Below are positions 59,832 to 64,000 of a DNA stretch of 64,000 nucleotides, in pieces. Location of the stretch: contig NC_088301.1 in the NCBI RefSeq assembly GCF_032854445.1, positions 8,178,281 through 8,242,280 on the forward strand, read 5' to 3'. The notes under the pieces are model-generated. The model did no database searches and was not told where the DNA came from. It saw nothing but the letters and a program-made list of their open reading frames with translations. How positions within the stretch are numbered: the first letter of the stretch is position 1; every line of letters starts with the position of its first letter. This stretch comes from Liolophura sinensis (lineage: Eukaryota; Mollusca; Polyplacophora; Chitonida; Chitonidae). The position numbers and the translations under genes were made by a program.

Positions 59832-60643
59832 AGAGAATCGCTGTCTGTAAAATCAGTCAAACTCGTTACCACTATTGCCTTTAGTCAGTGCCACCAAACA
59901 ACACTTTCTACACATTGATATGCTGGAAGCCCATATTCTTGCAACGAAAATCAAATTAGAACACACTTTCTAATTCATAACGTTAAACTGCATAAGCTCA
60001 GTTTCGACGCCACGAACGCATTGCCTCGGATGACGTCATAATTGTTCAAAAGCAGTGGCATGCTGGGTGATGGGCGTTGAGAGTAATTTGTTTTACAATA
60101 GGTGCACCGACCGGCGGTTAGAATAAACTCCACGTAATAACAGCCTACACTACACTCTCAGCGGAGATTTTGTTAGGATACAAGATATCCTAAATCCAGC
60201 TTTAAAAACATACTGCCATGAGATCATATACTGCTAGAGATAAACTAAAATTCATTTATTAAGGTTATATTATATGAAAACATCAAAACAATTTCAAATG
60301 TGGCAGTGTCAGAAACAGGGTTTAGAGCAAAATCGATAGCAGTTCAGGTAACTTGTGTCGCCCTCCGTCAAAACATGTTGAACTTCTCCCAATATCCAAC
60401 ACACCACTTGTTTTTGAATAATTATGACGTCATCCGAGGCAATGCGTTCTTGCCGTCCAAACTGAGCTTACGCAGTTTAACATTATGAATTAGAAAGAGT
60501 GTCCTAACTTCATTTTCCTTGCAATAATCTGAACTTCAAACACAGCAATGTGTAGAGCTTGAGATGTTACTTGGCACCGACTAAAGGCAATTTTGGAAGC
60601 CAGTATGACTGATTTTACACACAGCTGAATATAGGCGACTCTC
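59832..60643. mobile_element. Long inverted repeat, fold-back-like element
   Basis: Left arm 59832-60061 and right arm 60410-60643 are inverted copies (shared blocks include cattgcctcggatgacgtca, ctaattcataacgttaaact and ctgtaaaatcagtca). They are roughly 80 percent alike by eye and separated by about 350 bp. No transposase. The edges are uncertain because similarity fades outward. A related solo arm lies at 43920-44130. Confidence 0.75.
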
Positions 60644-60819
60644 TTATAGAAACAGACTTTAGCAAACTTGCCCACGTGCATGTGACAGGCAAAAGTTTAC
60701 CTCCACGAGCGAGCTCAAAGTGTACGGCGCATCGGTCGGTCAACTAAACAAACATACACGCACTGTCGATTGCTTATTCATACCACCACCTAAGAAAATT
60801 CGGGTTTCCTACCTGAACC

Positions 60820-60885
60820 TATGGTTATGGTGGAAGGAAAGTGGGCAGAGCCTGGGGAAGCCCACGACCATCCGAAGGCTGATAT
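60820..60885 (-). mobile_element. Type 1 SINE body fragment
   Basis: Minus-strand body only: tggtggaaggaaagtgggca; cccacgaccatccgaaggct. Confidence 0.7.
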
Positions 60886-60996
60886 GTGTTAGATTGAACC
60901 AGCATCTGATGTGTCCCCACGATTCAAAGTCAAGAATCTTACCCGAGATCCACACCAATCTGAGAAAGGTATGATGTCAATTTCCTCACAAGCGTG

Positions 60997-61340
60997 GTAG
61001 AGCGTACGCTTCGGGACCGGTAGATCCAGGATCAATCCTTGATCGAGTCACACCTAAGACTTTAAAAGAGGAAATTGTAACTTCCTCGCTTGGCGTTCAG
61101 CATGAAGGGGATAGTGCAACGACTGGTTGACCCGTATCAGTATAATGTCTCGGGCGGGGCGACTTACTTGCCTTCGGTAAGTCGTCTCAGTGAAGCAGCA
61201 CTAAATAAAAGAGCGGTGGAAATCCGTCCTGCAACAAGGAGGCACATTATACGTACATGCACCCTAATGATTCCTTCGTCGTCATATGACTGAAAAATTG
61301 TTGAGTACGACGTTAAACCCCAAGCACTCACTCACTCACT
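60997..61340 (+). mobile_element. Type 2 SINE with 13-bp target-site duplication
   Basis: A partial tRNA-like head (gtagagcgtacgcttcggga, B-box-like ggatcaatcc) is followed by body blocks and the tail gtacgacgttaaaccccaag with ACTC repeats. It is flanked by cctcacaagcgtg at 60984-60996 and 61341-61353, perfect. The start inside the head suggests 5' truncation at insertion or priming overlap. The perfect duplication indicates a recent insertion. Confidence 0.92.
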
Positions 61341-61373
61341 CCTCACAAGCGTGATAAATCTCCATCCCAGTAG

Positions 61374-61383
61374 TATAAAAGGG
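61374..61383 (+). promoter_or_regulatory. TATA-box-like site
   Basis: tataaaaggg lies at the left edge of the GC-rich viral-like region, directly before its repeat block. A consensus match by sequence only. Confidence 0.35.
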
Positions 61384-61414
61384 GCAGTTGATGTCCGATT
61401 AGGGAGGTGAAGTT

Positions 61415-62075
61415 GGAGAGGTGGAGGTGTGTCGTTGAGTCCGCGTTCCCATGAGCGAGGCACATGCGTGACGTCACGCGAAGCGCCAACGGACCAATAA
61501 GCGCAGCTCCTTTAGAAGCGGAACGTCACGCGCGAGAGCAGCTCCTTCAGCTCCATTTCGTGCCAAAACTGACCAATGGGTGAGCTCCATTTCGCGCTAA
61601 AACTGACCGGCGCGTAAACTCCATCAAAAACTCCAAAAAATCGCCAAAACTGACCAATGGGGGACCGCGCCTGAATTTGGATAAAGGGGAGGTGGAGGTG
61701 TGTTGTTGAGACTGCGCTCCCATGAGCGAGGCGAATGCGCTTGACGTCACACGCGCGAGGCGTGGCAACGGACCAATGAGCGCAGCTCCTTCAGCTCCTT
61801 GGCACCCAAACGGAAACATGGTTGACCACGTGATCTTGGCGTCTGAGGTGTGTCGTTGAGTCCGCACTCAATGGACCAATGAGCGCAGCTCCTTCAGCTC
61901 CTTGGCACCCTAACGGACCCATGGGTGACCACGGTGTCTTGGCGCCAGATAATGCCTGACGAACCAATGAGCAACCATGCGGACTTGGTACGTTGGGGTT
62001 GAACAGCTCCTTCAGCTCCTTGGCGCCCAAACTGACCCATGGGTGATCACGCGGTCGATCTTGGCGCCTGAATTT
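61415..62075. repeat. Direct-repeat block with CCAAT and CRE motifs, left part of the Polinton-like element
   Basis: Imperfect direct copies of gcagctccttcagctccttg, followed by ggcgcccaaactgacccatg-type text, occur around 61533, 61783, 61883 and 62008. A larger unit starting ggaggtgtgtcgttgagtcc recurs at about 61422, 61692 and 61845. Copies carry ggaccaatgagcg (CCAAT box) and tgacgtcac (CRE). This could be a subterminal repeat or an upstream promoter region of the element. The minus-strand open frames here (61547-62132) are by-products. Confidence 0.7.
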
Positions 62076-62166
62076 TGTTGACAAATACAAGTACACTGGA
62101 TAATATATATCCTCTGTCTGGAATAGGTTCACTCACTTTACAGGGACATAGGGACGACACCGGACT

Positions 62167-62379
62167 ATGCCTCGCACCGGACAAGCAGCCACCTCACCAG
62201 CAGCAGCACCGCCGCGGCGGCGTAAGCGGGGTCAGAGAACGCTCACGGGCAGAGACTCAGACCCGATCGATACCGCTCTCCATGCGTGTCGGCTTGGCTT
62301 GCCCAGCAGAACACGTACACGCTGCACCGTCCCGTTCGACTGCGCTACCTTCGTAACCGAGTTGTTGTTGGGCATATAG
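62167..62379 (+). CDS. Small arginine-rich open frame of unknown function
   Basis: A 70-codon frame (starting MPRTGQAATSPAAAPPRRRK) lies between the repeat block and the ATPase. It is basic and low-complexity at the start. In a GC-rich region an open frame of this length can occur by chance. It may be a remnant of a core-type basic protein of the element, but I recognise no motif. Confidence 0.25.
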   Translation: MPRTGQAATSPAAAPPRRRKRGQRTLTGRDSDPIDTALHACRLGLPSRTRTRCTVPFDCATFVTELLLGI

Positions 62380-62454
62380 CGTCACCGACCATCGCTCACT
62401 AACAACATTTCGGTACCGATCACCATTTCCACACCCGTTTATTCTTCAGCCAAC

Positions 62455-62547
62455 ATGACGCGGCGCGGCAGCAGCAGTAGCACAAGCAACAGTACCAACA
62501 GCAGCAGCGACAGTAGCAGTCTTCCTAGCCCTTCCCGGCCGCGGTGA
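62455..62547 (+). pseudogene. Serine-rich 30-codon frame before the ATPase
   Basis: ATG at 62455 opens MTRRGSSSSTSNSTNSSSDS and stops at 62547, about 115 bp before the recognisable ATPase frame. It could be the N-terminal start of the ATPase gene, cut off by frame breaks, or a chance serine run from AGC repeats. Confidence 0.3.
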
Positions 62548-62663
62548 CCGCAGCGGTCTCCGGCACTATACATCACCCTCACCCGTAGGACCAGCCGAAC
62601 TGACTTACCCAGCTTCTCTATCCATGGATACTCGATGAAAGCATCCGTTTACCTACATCGTCA

Positions 62664-63101
62664 GTGGGGTGTGGAAAGTCCGTGTTTGTGAAACAGTTGG
62701 TGGAACACGCTCAAGCTCTCATTTACCCACCTCCGCAACGCGTTATCTGGTGTTACGGGAAGTGGCAGCCGTTGTACACCACGTTACCCAACGCTCGGCT
62801 TGAAGAAGGTGTGCCCAGCCCGTCAACCTTCGACCCGGTAGAGCGGACGTTAATCGTCGTGGACGATTTGGTGGCCGAAGCGGACAAACGTGTGACAAAA
62901 TTCTTTACCAAAGGCAACCACCACCGCAATATCAGCGTGGTGTACATCGCGCAGAACTTGTTCAACAAAACCAAAGATCATCGTATCATCAGTCTGAACG
63001 CACACTACTTGGTGTTGTTTAAAAACCCACGGGACGCGTCTCAAATTACCACGATCGCTAAACAGTCCGGGGCGGACGCAACACGTGCGCAAGGTGTTTG
63101 A
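62664..63101 (+). pseudogene. A32-type packaging ATPase of a Polinton/adintovirus-like element, frame-broken
   Basis: The family translocates viral DNA into capsids (FtsK/HerA-type P-loop ATPase). Visible in the 145-codon frame: GCGKS at residues 2-6 (the end of Walker A), a Walker B LIVVDDL at 63-69, the segment RNISVVYIAQNLF at 88-100, and ISLNAHYLVLFKNPRDASQI at 109-128, which is typical of this family. No ATG opens the frame. The bases before 62661 that should encode the start of Walker A are in a different phase, with a stop in one frame. The frame also ends early near 63100, while the family's C-terminal part continues in another phase. The copy is therefore degenerate. Confidence 0.82.
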
Positions 63102-63402
63102 GGATGCCAAGGCCGAATCTCATGGGTATTTGTTGGCGGATTTCAACCAAGCCACACTTCGGTGTTTGTGTGAATGTGCCAAAAATGCGTTAAATGGAAA
63201 CGTTCCACTATCGCGGGCTCAGAAGGGGAAGTTACATCGGCACAAGACGGGTCTTCGCACCTTGGTCAAGAAAAGTGTTCCTCTGCATAAGAAAGGACGG
63301 GTTGTTCAGCGCGGTGGTCACATTGGAGCGCTGCTCGGCCCCCTCCTCACCTCCGCACCAGTCCTCATCGGTGGCATAATTAAGAGCATAGCTGGGAGGT
63401 AA
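63085..63402 (+). pseudogene. ATPase C-terminal remnant joined in frame to a PX-like small protein
   Basis: The first ~25 codons (FEDAKAESHGYLLADFNQ) look like the ATPase C-terminus, shifted in phase from the upstream frame. From about residue 40 the frame becomes a basic protein (KGKLHRHKTGLRTLVKKSVP) ending in a hydrophobic tail (GGHIGALLGPLLTSAPVLIG). That pattern is seen in adenovirus-pX-like core proteins of Polintons and adintoviruses. The two parts are probably separate genes in intact relatives, fused here by loss of the stop and intergenic bases. It ends with TAA at 63402. Confidence 0.65.
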
Positions 63403-63424
63403 TGCGGCACGCCAAAAAAAAAAA

Positions 63425-63709
63425 ATGGCCTTGGTCGAGCCGTGGCTCTTAGACACGCTCACGCGGCCACCACCCCTGTACCCTGTCCCCCCGTGCCCCG
63501 TGCGCAGTACTGTTAAAGCCCTCAACGCGCTCGACCAAGAGATGGCATCTATCCTCCACGACACGACTCTCTCGGACGGTGAGAAAATACAGCGGCATCA
63601 CCACACCCTTCAACGATACCGTGCGATACCGTTCAAGACCAATACCAAGCCGCTCAGCAGCCAAGTCCGACGACGAACCAGCCCACCGCCAAGCCTGTCG
63701 GTCGTTTGA
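63425..63709 (+). CDS. Small protein downstream of PX-like gene (conserved in related elements, function unknown)
   Basis: Starts 10 bp after a poly-A run with ATG and reads MALVEPWLLDTLTR, a proline patch, then ALDQEMASILHDTTLSDGEK and HTLQRYRAIPF. A short protein with this LDQEM...LxxxxKxxxYxxxLQRY layout commonly follows the PX-like gene in invertebrate Polinton-type elements (recollection, not searched). After about 63640 the frame loses that character. Another frame stays open from there to the window end, so a frame break is possible. Confidence 0.5.
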   Translation: MALVEPWLLDTLTRPPPLYPVPPCPVRSTVKALNALDQEMASILHDTTLSDGEKIQRHHHTLQRYRAIPFKTNTKPLSSQVRRRTSPPPSLSVV

Positions 63710-64000
63710 TTTTAGGGAGCGTACTCGTCGCTTTACGGCGAAAGGCTGCTCTGCTCTGGGGCGACACCGAGCGATCACACGATCGCACGCGCGATTGGGT
63801 GCGGGAAAAGATGGACACTCCAGCCGAGACGAGAGAATCCCCTGCCACATCACTCTCTCTGCCCGCCTGTTCTTGCCCTTTTTCTCCTCCTCCTCCTCCT
63901 CCTCCTCCCGCCAAAACCACTACCACCACCACGCCACGCCGACCCAATGGACGACAACAGCGGCGACCCGGACTGCGCCCGTCTCCATCCATTGTACCCC
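63650..64000 (+). pseudogene. Open frame running off the window end, possible continuation of the preceding gene
   Basis: In the second forward phase, no stop occurs from about 63650 to 64000. The frame contains LILGSVLVALRRKAALLWG, then a low-complexity proline run from (CTC)n at 63885-63907 and a threonine run. Minus-strand frames are also open here, so GC-rich composition could explain it. The gene cannot be judged without the sequence beyond 64000. Confidence 0.3.

Noticed and set aside
61547-62132. Minus-strand open frames of 106 and 113 codons
   Set aside because: They lie in the GC-rich direct-repeat block and translate the repeats; no recognisable domain.

Overview
The window looks like nuclear DNA of a lophotrochozoan invertebrate, most likely a mollusc. 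The evidence is intron-split genes with GT/AG junctions, an AT-rich and repeat-dense background, and many tRNA-derived SINEs of the type common in bivalves and gastropods (tail ending in a gcgtaaaacaccaatcaaataaa-like motif). There are no bacterial operons, ribosomal RNAs or CRISPR arrays.

Two class A (rhodopsin-like) G protein-coupled receptor genes converge across about 36 kb. Receptor 1 is on the + strand: seven exons from 1355 to the stop at 11094, running from TM1-TM2 to the C-terminal tail, with the N-terminal exon missing and presumably upstream. Receptor 2 is on the - strand: six exons from 56598 down to the stop at 47040, running from TM3 to the tail, with the N-terminal and TM1-TM2 exons not found. 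Five internal introns fall at equivalent positions and phases in both genes, so they are diverged paralogues. Both look like peptide-type receptors, but the ligand cannot be read from the sequence.

Receptor 1 carries unusual tandem arrays. Its TM1-TM2 exon lies between a 39-bp minisatellite that runs up to its splice acceptor and a 45-bp minisatellite that starts at its splice donor. Its TM6-TM7 exon runs straight into about 1.5 kb of 27-bp repeats, each a copy of the exon end plus its GTAAGT donor. Receptor 2 has a 38-bp minisatellite in the homologous last intron.

Between the receptors the DNA is mostly gene-poor: SINEs, Penelope-like retroelement remnants (28.4-29.5 kb, 31.3 kb, 33.7 kb), palindromic non-autonomous DNA elements (31.7-32.6 kb, 41.7 kb), microsatellites, and one probable exon of a small secreted cysteine-rich peptide (21.75-21.95 kb, - strand). 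Upstream of receptor 2 is another long inverted repeat (59.8-60.6 kb).

From about 61.4 kb to the end the composition becomes GC-rich and CpG-rich. This part is a broken Polinton/adintovirus-like integrated element: a CCAAT/CRE-containing direct-repeat block, an A32-type packaging ATPase with frame breaks, a PX-like basic/hydrophobic protein and a further small protein, running off the window end.
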